Source: Flavobacterium hydrophilum (GTDB lineage Bacteria; Bacteroidota; Bacteroidia; Flavobacteriales; Flavobacteriaceae). From it: a DNA stretch of 64,000 bases. The position numbers were made by a program, and so were the translations under genes. Under the pieces are notes generated by a model. That model saw only the letters and a list, made by a program, of their open reading frames with translations. It was not told the DNA's origin and did not search any database. How positions within the stretch are numbered: the stretch's first letter is position 1; each line of letters opens with the position of its first letter. Positions 53,547 through 62,251 of the stretch are shown here, one piece after another. The DNA is taken from contig NZ_QJHL01000002.1 of the NCBI RefSeq assembly GCF_003202405.1, positions 310,001 through 374,000 of the forward strand, read 5' to 3'.

Positions 53547-53891
53547 ATGAATAAAAGATACAGTTATCATTTTCGACCGGGTTATCAGTCCAAAGATCTT
53601 TTGATTGCTATTTTTGATGGTGCAGAAAATGAAACTTTCAATTCGGATTTTCTAAATGCAATTGCCGAAATCCGGCCAAAAATGATCGATATTCTTGATT
53701 TATGGATGAACAATGAAGTTTTAATGACTTTTGATTCTGATGCCGGGCAGTTTACAATTTCAAAAGATATCTGGGGTTTTGCTTTTATCATGGCCGAAAA
53801 TAATCAGGAGGGTTTGCATCGTATCAATTCGATTTTAGAGCATTCAGTTTTGTTTGAAAAAGTTGAAGTTGATTTTGAAAATTATAAATAG
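53547..53891 (+). CDS. Conserved hypothetical protein
   Basis: 114 aa, soluble, starting MNKRYSYHFRPGYQSKDLLI. No signal peptide or membrane helix. The sequence looks like a compact alpha/beta protein (EIRPKMIDILDLWMNNEVLM, FTISKDIWGFAFIMAENNQE). It is flanked by long intergenic sequences, stands alone, and is followed 19 bp later by the structured repeat copy 3. Codon usage looks normal for the window. Function unknown. Confidence 0.7.
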   Translation: MNKRYSYHFRPGYQSKDLLIAIFDGAENETFNSDFLNAIAEIRPKMIDILDLWMNNEVLMTFDSDAGQFTISKDIWGFAFIMAENNQEGLHRINSILEHSVLFEKVEVDFENYK

Positions 53892-53910
53892 GAAACCCAA
53901 ACCTCTAATT

Positions 53911-54022
53911 TAGCCCCGATAGAAATGATATCCTTTTGTGGTCTCGTTTTTTTTACGAGATTACAAAAGATAAAATGGATAGCGGGACTAATGGTGTTTT
54001 GAAAACATATTTTCTGCTTCTT
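53911..54022. repeat. Structured intergenic repeat, copy 3
   Basis: Begins TAGCCCCGATAG, ends TTTCTGCTTCTT. The base (CCCGATA / TAGCGGG) and the second stem (TATCC / GGATA) equal those of copy 2, but the apical stem is longer and different: CTTTTGTGGTCTCGT / ACGAGATTACAAAAG, paired throughout by allowing G-T. Pairing is kept although sequence changed, which supports a functional RNA or DNA hairpin. Confidence 0.78.
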
Positions 54023-54151
54023 AAATTTTAAAACAAAAAGAGAATTGGGTATGAAATAATCATTTTCCAAATTACTTCAAGAAACACTTTTTGACAATAG
54101 ACAGTAATTTTACACCTGTTTTCCAGATAAAAAACATGGCAATCATCGAAA

Positions 54152-56680
54152 TTACAAAAAGTAAACTCGTACAAAAGCATTAAATGTATTTTCCAGGGCA
54201 TTGATATTTACCTCTTCGATGGTTGAGTTTTGTGAGTTGATTCGGTAGCTTCGGTTTATGGTTTCTGAGGAATCAAGAAGGTTTTGTACAGAAATTCCAG
54301 CCTTGCATTTCATCTTCTCCGATAGCTTACTGGTGAAACTTATTGAGGCATTCAGCTGTAAATAGTCATTGAGCTGGCTGCTGTTTGGGTTTCGATATAC
54401 AATCATTGGATTTTGGTTTTCATCAAATTCCGGAACACGGGAAGCAGGCTGAGTGTAGAATCTGCCTGACATCCAGCTTCCTCCTAAGGCAAATTGCCAG
54501 CGTTTGTTGTCGTAAATAAATCCACTTCTAACCGCATGTGGAACTTCCTGATTGCTTGTAAAGTCCTGATCGTGTAAGCGGTCAAACTCATATTCATTAT
54601 TGTTGTACTGGTAGGTTACCCAGCCGGTAAAATTGCGCCATTGTTTTTGTACGAGCGTTTCGATACCATAAACGGTATATTTTCCCAAAGTATTGGCAAA
54701 CTCAAACTCTCCCTGAAATCCCTGGCTTATACTATTGATCCCGCTTACTTTTTTAATAAAGGGCTCTGCAGTAAACAACCATTTACGCTTTTGGAAGTGT
54801 GCTGCAAAGGAGAGCTGTGAACTTTTGGTAACCGGAAGATTATCGCCGTTAGAAAGTGTCCATCTTCTTTTTTCCAGACCAAAGAAATTTTCCTGAAAAT
54901 CAACAATCTGTTGTGTCGTCTGGCTTTTCATTTCGCCCTGTAATTCCAATGCAAAATCTTCAGTAAGATTGTAACGTATTAAAAAACGGGGTTCTGTGCG
55001 AAAGGTATGAAGGGTTTGAAAATAATTTTGGCGGATCCCGGCAGTCAGGAAAAATTGCTTATAGTTTGTATCAGCCTGAGCATACACAGCGTGGGAGAGG
55101 AGATGTTCTTTACTGTTTTGAAGTTCAAAAGTATTATCGTTATTGGTGTTGTCAATATTCGTATGATTAAGCTGATAGCCCAGCTGGAGTGAGAAATTTT
55201 TGCTTCCTGCAATGCTGTGATGTATTCGGAGGCCTTTATCCAGTATTCTATTCTCCTGTTTAAGAATTCGGTTACTTTCTATAAACATATCACGTGAATC
55301 AATACTGTAATTGGTGTAATGCAATGTTAATTCAGTTGCATCACCCGATTCCCATTTGGTAGAAAAACAGGCATTTCCGGCTATTGTCTGCTGGTCCAGT
55401 TTGCTTCTTTCATCGATAGGTCCATTACTGTCTGCAATACTTTGGTTAACGTTAAGTTCGTTGGAGATTAGGATGGAATTTATCCGAAGTTCGGAACGCT
55501 TGCCTATTTTTTGCCTGTACTGACCGGTAATGTCATAGAAATAGAAATCCTCGGAACTTTTATAATCGATATCCTCATCAATAAACAAGTTGGTGATTTT
55601 AGTATTCTGGAAAATACGTTTAAAATAACTCTTATATGTGGGCGAAGCAAAATAATCGGTTATGGATCTTCGGGCGCTAAATTGCCAGTCTGCCTTTTCG
55701 GAAGTTTTAAATGAAGTATTGAAATCGATATTCAGCATATTGATACCTAAGGAACTTTCGTAGAAATCGCCTGATTCAGGCAGCGTTTCTATAATTACGG
55801 TGCCGGATACTGCCTGTCCGTATTGAGCAGGACTTGCATTTTTATAGACAGTAAAGGACTGCGAAAGATTCGGATTTAAGGCAGAGATTAGACCAAAAAA
55901 ATGTCCTGTCTGGTACAATCGTATACCATTCCAAAGAAACAGGTTCTGGTCGTGTGTGCCTCCTCGGAAACTGATGTTTGAAACGGTTTCATCAAGGCTT
56001 ACGGCACCGGGTAATTGCTGAATGGTCTGAAACACATCCGGTTCTGTCATGCCCGGAAGTATCCCGGTATTTTTAGATTCGATTTTGTAGCTTCCATCTC
56101 CATCTTTTTTAATACCGCGTGTTAATAAATGCATAATCTGTACTTCAGAGAGCTGGGCGATATGAACAGACAGTTCAATTGTAGTTGTTCCTTCTTTTGC
56201 AAAGTTGCTTATCGCTACGGTTTTATCATTGTAACCTACATGCGAGATGTGCAGGTTTTTGTCATTGGAACTAAAGAAACAAAAACGACCCTCTGCATCT
56301 GATTGTGTGGATTGTTTCGGCCCTAATGCTATCGTAGCAAAGGGAATGGGTTCTTTTGTATCGGCATCTAATAAAAGGCCGCACAATTGTGAAGATTTGA
56401 CCTTTGCCGGTTTGATAACAATATAATGATCAGAAATGCGATTAAAAACAAGGCCTGTTTCTAAGGCAAGTTTGGCAATGATTTCCTGTGTACTGCCCTG
56501 AGGGATAGCAGTAACCGTTGCATTTGCAATATCGTGCTCAATATAATTAAACTTTATATGGTATCTGGACTCAATAGATTGTAAAGCTTCGCGTAAAGAT
56601 ATGCGAGTCCTGTCCTGCTGGGCATTTGATATCCAACAGGTTAAAAATAAGACACATAATAATAAAGCTTTTTTAGACAA
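54152..56680 (-). CDS. FecA-type TonB-dependent receptor with STN domain
   Basis: 842 aa. Signal peptide (LLLCVLFLTCWISNA), then a Secretin/TonB short N-terminal (STN) domain (about 27-92: ISLREALQSIESRYHIKFNY, LALETGLVFNRISDHYIVIK), the part that contacts a FecR anti-sigma factor. A carboxypeptidase-regulatory-like domain follows (about 98-175: LLDADTKEPIPFATIAL), then the plug (FQTIQQLPGAVSLDETVSN, ISFRGGTHDQNLFLWNG) and a barrel ending in NAFVRVYFL. The gene starts 3 bp after the fecR stop. It should import a substrate and report it to the FecR/FecI pair; the substrate is unknown. Confidence 0.9.
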   Translation of the reverse strand: MSKKALLLCVLFLTCWISNAQQDRTRISLREALQSIESRYHIKFNYIEHDIANATVTAIPQGSTQEIIAKLALETGLVFNRISDHYIVIKPAKVKSSQLCGLLLDADTKEPIPFATIALGPKQSTQSDAEGRFCFFSSNDKNLHISHVGYNDKTVAISNFAKEGTTTIELSVHIAQLSEVQIMHLLTRGIKKDGDGSYKIESKNTGILPGMTEPDVFQTIQQLPGAVSLDETVSNISFRGGTHDQNLFLWNGIRLYQTGHFFGLISALNPNLSQSFTVYKNASPAQYGQAVSGTVIIETLPESGDFYESSLGINMLNIDFNTSFKTSEKADWQFSARRSITDYFASPTYKSYFKRIFQNTKITNLFIDEDIDYKSSEDFYFYDITGQYRQKIGKRSELRINSILISNELNVNQSIADSNGPIDERSKLDQQTIAGNACFSTKWESGDATELTLHYTNYSIDSRDMFIESNRILKQENRILDKGLRIHHSIAGSKNFSLQLGYQLNHTNIDNTNNDNTFELQNSKEHLLSHAVYAQADTNYKQFFLTAGIRQNYFQTLHTFRTEPRFLIRYNLTEDFALELQGEMKSQTTQQIVDFQENFFGLEKRRWTLSNGDNLPVTKSSQLSFAAHFQKRKWLFTAEPFIKKVSGINSISQGFQGEFEFANTLGKYTVYGIETLVQKQWRNFTGWVTYQYNNNEYEFDRLHDQDFTSNQEVPHAVRSGFIYDNKRWQFALGGSWMSGRFYTQPASRVPEFDENQNPMIVYRNPNSSQLNDYLQLNASISFTSKLSEKMKCKAGISVQNLLDSSETINRSYRINSQNSTIEEVNINALENTFNAFVRVYFL

Positions 56681-56683
56681 TTT

Positions 56684-57580
56684 TTACTTATTCATTAATT
56701 CATAACTGCCATTTGCGAGTTGGGTTCTCTTAAGGTTAAAGGTCTCTTCAATAATCTGGAGGGCTATATCTAAATTATCTGCGGGTACAGTTCCAGTATA
56801 TTCTTTGTTGGTGTGCACTTTATTTGCTTTAATTGTAACATTATATTTGCGTTCTAATTCAGCAGTAACTTCATTGAACAAATCAGCACGAAAAACAATT
56901 TGATTGGCTGTCCATTCAGGCTGGCTTACATTTACTTTGTTTACAAGCCAGCTGCCTTTATTTATGGTAACTATTTTGCCAGGGGTAACTATTTCTTCCT
57001 TATTTTTTTCACTAACCCTTACCTTGCCTTCATAACAGGCTACATCCATTCTCTTGCTGCGTGACCGCACATTAAATTGTGTTCCTAAAACCTGAACCAT
57101 TCCGTTTGGTGTTATGACACTGAATTTACTCCCTTTTACAACTTTAAAATAGGCTTCTCCTGTTAGACTAAGCGTTCGGTTTTCTTTCCAGTCTGATTTA
57201 TCAAAATTGATTTCCGAATCAGAATTCAGGCTGACCTGAGATCCGTCGGGCAATAAAAATGCTTTCTCTGTTCCTCTGGCTGCATAAATGGATGTTTTGG
57301 AATCTTTTAAGAATAAAAATCCAATTCCTGTGAATAATAGCAGCATTGCCGCCGCCGCTATCCATTGAAAAGAATGCTTTTGGAACAATGATTTCTTTTT
57401 AGGCGCGGCTAAAACGGTTTGCAGCATATTACCTGGTTCTCTCTGCAATACACTCAGTTGTGCGGAATGTTCTTTTATTTTTTCAAACATTTGCCAGTCA
57501 ATATCTTTGCCCAAAGCCTGTTTTTCTTCTTCAGACAAATCATTGCTAAGCAAACGTGATAAATAATGATCCTCTTTCAT
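56684..57580 (-). CDS. FecR-family anti-sigma factor
   Basis: 298 aa. Cytoplasmic helical part (1-75: LSNDLSEEEKQALGKDIDWQ), one membrane helix (about 78-98: IAAAAMLLLFTGIGFLFL), then the FecR domain in the periplasm (about 105-200: EKAFLLPDGSQVSLNSDSEI, LTGEAYFKVVKGSKFSVIT, VLGTQFNVRSRS) and a C-terminal DUF4974-like domain that binds the receptor's STN domain (FNEVTAELERKYNVTIKA). It holds the ECF sigma factor at the membrane until the receptor signals. It starts 23 bp after the sigma gene stop. Confidence 0.93.
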   Translation of the reverse strand: MKEDHYLSRLLSNDLSEEEKQALGKDIDWQMFEKIKEHSAQLSVLQREPGNMLQTVLAAPKKKSLFQKHSFQWIAAAAMLLLFTGIGFLFLKDSKTSIYAARGTEKAFLLPDGSQVSLNSDSEINFDKSDWKENRTLSLTGEAYFKVVKGSKFSVITPNGMVQVLGTQFNVRSRSKRMDVACYEGKVRVSEKNKEEIVTPGKIVTINKGSWLVNKVNVSQPEWTANQIVFRADLFNEVTAELERKYNVTIKANKVHTNKEYTGTVPADNLDIALQIIEETFNLKRTQLANGSYELMNK

Positions 57581-57603
57581 AACGTACTATTTTTTGTTTT
57601 CAG

Positions 57604-58125
57604 TTACCTGAAATTTTCTATGTTTTTCTTTAAGGCAAGCATGGCCAGATGAAGCCTTTTTTCTACTGCTTTTACGCTAATTCCTAATGTGGCTGCAATT
57701 TCTTTTTGAGGAATCTTATCAATACGGTGCATTAAAAACGCTACTTTTTGTGTTTCGTTAAGATCATCAATTGCTTTTAACAGTTTTTGTCTGAATTGTT
57801 CTTCTTCCAATACAAACTCAGGGCTTTCGTTGGTCGCTATAACAGGCTGTGATTGCTGCACATAGTTAAGAACTACTTTTTGATGGGCGACCACTTTTAG
57901 CGATTTGTTAAATGCTACCGTGTAGAGATAAGATTTTGCCTTTTCCCATGGAACACTGCTGCAGTTTTGCCATAATTTGATAAAAGCTTCCTGTGCAGTA
58001 TCATACGCCTGTTCTTCGTTGCCAAATTTATAGTATAGAAAATTACGGAGCGCTCTTTCGTGGCTTTTAAAAAATAGGGAAAAATGATTTTCGCTGCAGG
58101 TATTGTAAATTTCTTTTTTAGACAT
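57604..58125 (-). CDS. FecI-family ECF sigma factor
   Basis: 173 aa. Region 2 (about 14-80: LFFKSHERALRNFLYYKFGN, then AYDTAQEAFIKLWQNCS) and region 4 (about 115-170: LNETQKVAFLMHRIDKIPQK, EIAATLGISVKAVEKRLH). Sigma, anti-sigma and receptor genes follow each other in the same direction. A strong match to a promoter that also occurs before the divergent lipoprotein gene (58491) lies just upstream (58142-58175), so it is probably self-activating. The leader would be only about 10 bases if the ATG at 58125 is the start. Confidence 0.93.
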   Translation of the reverse strand: MSKKEIYNTCSENHFSLFFKSHERALRNFLYYKFGNEEQAYDTAQEAFIKLWQNCSSVPWEKAKSYLYTVAFNKSLKVVAHQKVVLNYVQQSQPVIATNESPEFVLEEEQFRQKLLKAIDDLNETQKVAFLMHRIDKIPQKEIAATLGISVKAVEKRLHLAMLALKKNIENFR

Positions 58126-58141
58126 AAATGTATCCTTGATA

Positions 58142-58175
58142 TACCTATAACCTCCGGTCCGGTTAAATCCCTACC
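58142..58175 (-). promoter_or_regulatory. ECF-type promoter of the FecI operon
   Basis: Minus strand GGTAGGGAT (58167-58175), 16 bp, TTATAGGTA (58142-58150). The same two boxes with the same 16-bp spacer are found on the plus strand at 58382-58415. Confidence 0.72.
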
Positions 58176-58381
58176 AGAAAATTAAATAAATATTTTTGGG
58201 TTGGGATGCTGGTATAAATTGGGGGTTAAATTGAGATGCAAAGATAAGGGAACGCTGATTAGCTTTGTTTAATAAAACGAATTCAATAATTAATTTGCCT
58301 GATAAGTCTAAAGAGATTTCCACTATTTAAAAGGCTTTCGTAACGATTTTTATTACCGATGAAAAAAAAATAATATTTTTT

Positions 58382-58415
58382 GGTAGGGATGAGAATAAGC
58401 CAGGGGTTATAGATA
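58382..58415 (+). promoter_or_regulatory. ECF-type promoter of the divergent lipoprotein gene
   Basis: Plus strand GGTAGGGAT (58382-58390), 16 bp, TTATAGATA (58407-58415). Sequence of both boxes differs at one position from the FecI promoter while the spacers are unrelated. The predicted leader is about 70 bases. The rest of the 365-bp gap between 58126 and 58490 is AT-rich and empty. Confidence 0.72.
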
Positions 58416-58490
58416 CAGAAGCACGCAAAGACAACGAAACAGTCTTTGTGAATTTAAAAAAAACAGAATATTAAATTAAATTATTTTATC

Positions 58491-58943
58491 ATGACAAAAA
58501 AAATTTTTGCATTAGCCCTTTTAGCTGTAAGTGTTTTAACCACTTCTTGTGACAATGAAGATGACAAATCACTTAATACAGATCCTACGCCTGCGACTTC
58601 TGTTCTTTCAGTTGGTACCTGGAGAGTTACAAAATTTGAAGATCGCGGAGTTAACAAAACTGCCGATTTTGCCGGCTATAACTTTACTTTTAGCAATGGA
58701 AATGTATTAGCTGTAAACGGAAATGACCAAAGCTATTCAGGATCATGGTCGGTTACATCAGATGATGAACGCGATACGCCGCCGGATACAGATCTGGATC
58801 TGAATCTTTATTTTGCCAACCCGCAAAGTTTTAGAATTCTTAACGAAGATTGGGATATTATTAGCATTAGTGATACAAAGGTTGAAGTTGCTGATATAGA
58901 TGATGATGGACCTTCAGACTATTTAGTGTTTGAAAGGAACTAA
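58491..58943 (+). CDS. Lipocalin-like lipoprotein, putative target of the FecI sigma factor
   Basis: 150 aa. Lipobox in AVSVLTTSC, mature start CDNEDDKSLN, an acidic sequence of the surface-export type. The mature part resembles a small lipocalin-like beta domain: GTWRVTKFEDRGVNKT, YNFTFSNGNVLAVNGN, YSGSWSVTSDDERDT. Related proteins are common in Bacteroidota and of unknown function. It is divergent from the FecI operon and shares its promoter motif, so I infer co-regulation by that sigma factor and perhaps a role in capturing the receptor's substrate. A terminator follows. Confidence 0.8.
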   Translation: MTKKIFALALLAVSVLTTSCDNEDDKSLNTDPTPATSVLSVGTWRVTKFEDRGVNKTADFAGYNFTFSNGNVLAVNGNDQSYSGSWSVTSDDERDTPPDTDLDLNLYFANPQSFRILNEDWDIISISDTKVEVADIDDDGPSDYLVFERN

Positions 58944-58973
58944 TTTATAATAAGGATTGCAATTTTAATTCTC

Positions 58974-59000
58974 AAACTCCCGTCGATGATGGGAGTTTTT
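58974..59000 (+). terminator. Terminator of the lipocalin-like gene
   Basis: Stem AAACTCCC / GGGAGTTT with a 9-base loop and a T-rich tail. Confidence 0.8.
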
Positions 59001-59068
59001 GCTTTTTCAGATATATCATTAAAAGTATAAATGATTATTTGTAAATTAATGAATAGAATTTCTATATA

Positions 59069-59169
59069 AGCCCCAATAGAAATGATATCCTTTTGTGGCG
59101 GGTTTCGCCACAAAAGATAAAATGGATAGCGGGACTAAAGGTGTTTTGGAAACAGATTGTCTGCTTCCT
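59069..59169. repeat. Structured intergenic repeat, copy 4
   Basis: Begins AGCCCCAATAGAAATG and ends CTGCTTCCT. Apical stem CTTTTGTGGCG / CGCCACAAAAG (perfect, where copy 2 has a wobble), second stem TATCC / GGATA, and base CCCAATA / TAGCGGG, in which the fourth pair of the other copies is lost. It lies between the lipocalin-like gene and the convergent GDSL gene. Confidence 0.78.
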
Positions 59170-59184
59170 AAAATTAATAAATAT

Positions 59185-59961
59185 CTAATCCTGCAATGCT
59201 ATTTTGACTTTAGGTAAAATACGTTCAACAAACGCAGCATAAGCAGATTCCGAAGGATGTAAGCCATCTGAAGCAACTAAATTTGGATTGCTCAGTCCTT
59301 GTCTGGTAATGTCAGTAATGTTTACAAAAACTATTGCATTTGCCTTGCAATAATTCTCAGCAAAGGCGTTGTACTGATTTATTTCTGTGGAGATTTTTGT
59401 TTTTTGGCTATCGCTTAAATTTTTAGCATAAGGGGTGTAAGCATAGTCAGGAATCGAAACTACGATTACGTTTTTTTTATCGCCTTTTGCCAATGAAATT
59501 GCTTTGGTTGCTAATTCCGGAAATTCTTTTTCATACAGCGAAAAATCTCTTCCCTGATATTGATTGTTAACCCCAATTAATAAAGTAACCAAATCATAAT
59601 TTGATTCGGGTTTCTGAGTGTTTATGGCTGAAATTAAATTTGTGGTAGTCCAGCCTGTAGTGGCAATTACTTTTAATGAAAGGTTAGTATCGGTATAAAA
59701 CATTTTTAAGCTCGTTTTGAGCTGTTCGGGAAATCGGCAGGTTTCGCAGACGCTTTGACCAATAGTATAACTGTCGCCTAAGGCTAAATAGTTTATTGAT
59801 TTAGCAATTGGTACAGTTGGAATTTCCGGGTTCGGGACTGTTGTTGGAGGCGTAACAGGCTCGCGCGTAACAGCCGTTTCTGAAGGTGTTTCTTCTGTAC
59901 TGCAGCTTAAAAGGAATATGGATAGAATAACGACAACTATTTGTTTAAAATGTGGTTTCAT
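59185..59961 (-). CDS. SGNH/GDSL hydrolase lipoprotein
   Basis: 258 aa. Lipobox in ILSIFLLSC, then a Thr/Pro-rich linker to about 55 and an SGNH hydrolase domain: block I LALGDSYTIGQ (Ser), block III region TLLIGVNNQYQG, and block V SDGLHPSESAY (Asp-His). It is an esterase or lipase of the periplasm or cell surface. It has about 58% of its length in the catalytic domain, without other modules. The substrate is unknown. It ends 16 bp after the repeat copy 4 and is not clearly in an operon. Confidence 0.88.
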   Translation of the reverse strand: MKPHFKQIVVVILSIFLLSCSTEETPSETAVTREPVTPPTTVPNPEIPTVPIAKSINYLALGDSYTIGQSVCETCRFPEQLKTSLKMFYTDTNLSLKVIATTGWTTTNLISAINTQKPESNYDLVTLLIGVNNQYQGRDFSLYEKEFPELATKAISLAKGDKKNVIVVSIPDYAYTPYAKNLSDSQKTKISTEINQYNAFAENYCKANAIVFVNITDITRQGLSNPNLVASDGLHPSESAYAAFVERILPKVKIALQD

Positions 59962-60027
59962 AATTTGTTTAAAATTAGATTCGGACTTCTTTAAACAAAT
60001 AGTTACGTTAAAAGGTGTATTTTGGTT

Positions 60028-60810
60028 TTAAACCATCTCAGTTTTCATAAGAATTTCTTCTTCAATGGCATTCCAGAGTCCGATGCGTTTTTCTAAAGCC
60101 AAAATGGAAACTTCTTCCACATCTGACCATTTTTGAGCATCATCTTCGCATAAATCCGTAATCATTTGCATGGCCATTGGTCCGTGCTCATCTGCATCCA
60201 ATTCAATATGTCTTTCGAAATAATAAAGTAACTTGCTTAAATCAGTTTCAGGCAGGTTTTTTTGAAAGTTTTTCAGGATTTCCGTAAACATACTTGGAAT
60301 TAAATCTTCTCTTCCAAAAGTAAACGCAGCAGCAATTTCATGAGGCTTTCCTTGTTCAATAACCCGAAAGGTGAAATCTAAAAATGATTTAATATCCGGA
60401 TGCAATGAACTTTGTTTTATGGCAACAAAAATATTATGCAGCGAATTTACTTCAGATAAAAACTTGTTGATTCCTGTAGTATCAGCACCACAATCTTCCA
60501 TAGCCTCAAGATACATTTCGTAATGGCTTTGCCTTCTTCCGTCAATAGTCAAATCAGTTTCTTCAGCAAGAACAATTTCGTTGATTAAATATCTGGTTTC
60601 AGGATTTTTTGTTGGAAACCAAGGTGTAGTTGTACAGGTAAGTTTAGCCTGCAAAGCCTTCAATAATGACATAAAGTCCCACACTGCAAAAACATGACTT
60701 TCTAAAAAACGGTGTAAGTCATCAATGCTTTGAATTTTATTATACAAAGAATGCTGCAAAAGCACATCCTTTTGAGGCTGAATGCGATTGTTGATGGTTT
60801 CAATATTCAT
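60028..60810 (-). CDS. DUF3050 protein (haem-oxygenase-like fold, possible di-iron oxidase)
   Basis: 260 aa helical protein of the DUF3050 family. The pattern of possible metal ligands is visible: Glu in LINEIVLAEETD, His in RQSHYEMYLEAM, and the cluster HIELDADEHGPMAM near the C-terminus, in the order seen in haem-oxygenase-like di-iron oxidases and oxygenases. Other conserved blocks are HRFLESHVFAVWDFM and HEIAAAFTFGREDLIP. The enzymatic reaction is not known to me. A terminator follows the upstream gcdH gene; the DUF3050 gene is separately placed behind it. Confidence 0.8.
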   Translation of the reverse strand: MNIETINNRIQPQKDVLLQHSLYNKIQSIDDLHRFLESHVFAVWDFMSLLKALQAKLTCTTTPWFPTKNPETRYLINEIVLAEETDLTIDGRRQSHYEMYLEAMEDCGADTTGINKFLSEVNSLHNIFVAIKQSSLHPDIKSFLDFTFRVIEQGKPHEIAAAFTFGREDLIPSMFTEILKNFQKNLPETDLSKLLYYFERHIELDADEHGPMAMQMITDLCEDDAQKWSDVEEVSILALEKRIGLWNAIEEEILMKTEMV

Positions 60811-60835
60811 AAAAGGTGGTATTTTTTGTAAATAT

Positions 60836-60866
60836 AAAAAAGCTTCCCGATTAGAAGAAGCTTTTT
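60836..60866 (-). terminator. Terminator after the acyl-CoA dehydrogenase gene
   Basis: Stem AAAAAGCTTC / GAAGCTTTTT with an 11-base loop, between the stop of the dehydrogenase gene (60901) and the start of the DUF3050 gene (60810). Confidence 0.8.
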
Positions 60867-60900
60867 GTATTGATTTTCAATATATTTTAATAGAGACTTA

Positions 60901-62079
60901 TTATTTGAATGCTGAAATTCCGGTTACATCCATTCCGGTTATCAATAAGTGAATGTCGTGAGTACCTTCATAAGTAATCACGCTTTCCAGATTCATCATG
61001 TGTCGCATTATCGAATATTCGCCTGTAATTCCCATTCCGCCTAACATTTGTCTGGCTTCACGTGCAATATGAATCGCCATGTCGACATTATTTCTTTTTG
61101 CCATCGAGATTTGTGCGGTAGTTGCTTTTCCTTCGTTTCTTAAAACTCCTAAACGCCAGGTTAATAATTGCGCTTTAGTGATTTCGGTAATCATTTCGGC
61201 TAATTTTTTTTGCTGTAATTGCGTTCCTCCGATAGGTTTTCCAAACTGGATTCTTTCTTTGGCATAACGTAAAGCTGTGTCGTAACAGTCCATTGCAGCA
61301 CCAATCGCTCCCCAGGCAATTCCGTAACGTGCCGAATCTAAACAGCCAAGAGGTGCGCCTAATCCGGATTTATTAGGCAATAAGTTCTCTTTAGGAACTT
61401 TTACGTTGTCAAAAATCAGTTCACCGGTAGATGATGCACGAAGTGACCATTTGTTATGAGTTTCGGGAGTTGAAAATCCTTCCATACCGCGTTCTACGAT
61501 TAATCCATGAATTCTGCCTTCTTCATTTTTAGCCCAAACTACCGCAATATCTGCAAACGGAGCATTCGAAATCCACATTTTGGCACCATTTAAAAGATAA
61601 TGGTCTCCCATATCCTTGAAATTGGTAATCATACTTCCGGGATCAGAACCGTGATCCGGCTCGGTTAAACCAAAACAGCCCATAAATTCACCAGTTGCCA
61701 GTTTGGGTAAATATTTCATTCGTTGTTCTTCATTTCCGTATTTCCAGATAGGATACATTACTAAAGAAGATTGTACTGATGAGGTAGATCGTACGCCGGA
61801 ATCTCCGCGCTCAATTTCCTGCATAATCAAACCGTATGAAATCTGGTCTAATCCCGCACCTCCATATTCAATCGGAATGTAAGGACCAAATCCGCCAATT
61901 TCTCCAAGGCCTTTTATAATCTGTTTTGGAAATTCGGCTTTTTGAGCATATTCTTCAATAATAGGAGAAACTTCCCTTTTAACCCATGCACGTGCAGACT
62001 CGCGAACCAGTTTGTGTTCATCTGTTAGTAAATCATCAAGATTGTAATAATCCGGGGCTTGAAATAAATCAGGTTTCAT
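60901..62079 (-). CDS. gcdH: Glutaryl-CoA dehydrogenase-like acyl-CoA dehydrogenase
   Basis: 392 aa FAD enzyme; glutaryl-CoA dehydrogenases oxidise and decarboxylate glutaryl-CoA to crotonyl-CoA in lysine and tryptophan breakdown. Typical blocks: IPIEYGGAGLDQISYGLIMQ, CFGLTEPDHGSDPGSM, WISNAPFADIAVVWAKN, RASSTGELIFDNVKVPKENL, RIQFGKPIGGTQLQQKKLAE, and YEGTHDIH with the catalytic Glu near the end. The N-terminus (DLFQAPDYYNLDDLLTDEHK) and these blocks fit the glutaryl-CoA group best, but substrate assignment by eye is not certain. It stands alone, and its 172-bp upstream gap holds nothing clear. Confidence 0.85.
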   Translation of the reverse strand: MKPDLFQAPDYYNLDDLLTDEHKLVRESARAWVKREVSPIIEEYAQKAEFPKQIIKGLGEIGGFGPYIPIEYGGAGLDQISYGLIMQEIERGDSGVRSTSSVQSSLVMYPIWKYGNEEQRMKYLPKLATGEFMGCFGLTEPDHGSDPGSMITNFKDMGDHYLLNGAKMWISNAPFADIAVVWAKNEEGRIHGLIVERGMEGFSTPETHNKWSLRASSTGELIFDNVKVPKENLLPNKSGLGAPLGCLDSARYGIAWGAIGAAMDCYDTALRYAKERIQFGKPIGGTQLQQKKLAEMITEITKAQLLTWRLGVLRNEGKATTAQISMAKRNNVDMAIHIAREARQMLGGMGITGEYSIMRHMMNLESVITYEGTHDIHLLITGMDVTGISAFK

Positions 62080-62251
62080 GGTACGATAGTTTTATTGTTA
62101 CAAATCTACATAAAGAAATATAACAAAACTAATAGTTAATGTTGTAAAAATTAATTTAAAATAAAACTATCCAACTTCTTTAGAGGTTGACAAGTAAGTA
62201 AATAAGATTTTTTAATGGATTTTGAATCACATGGCGATTAAAAATGAAGGA

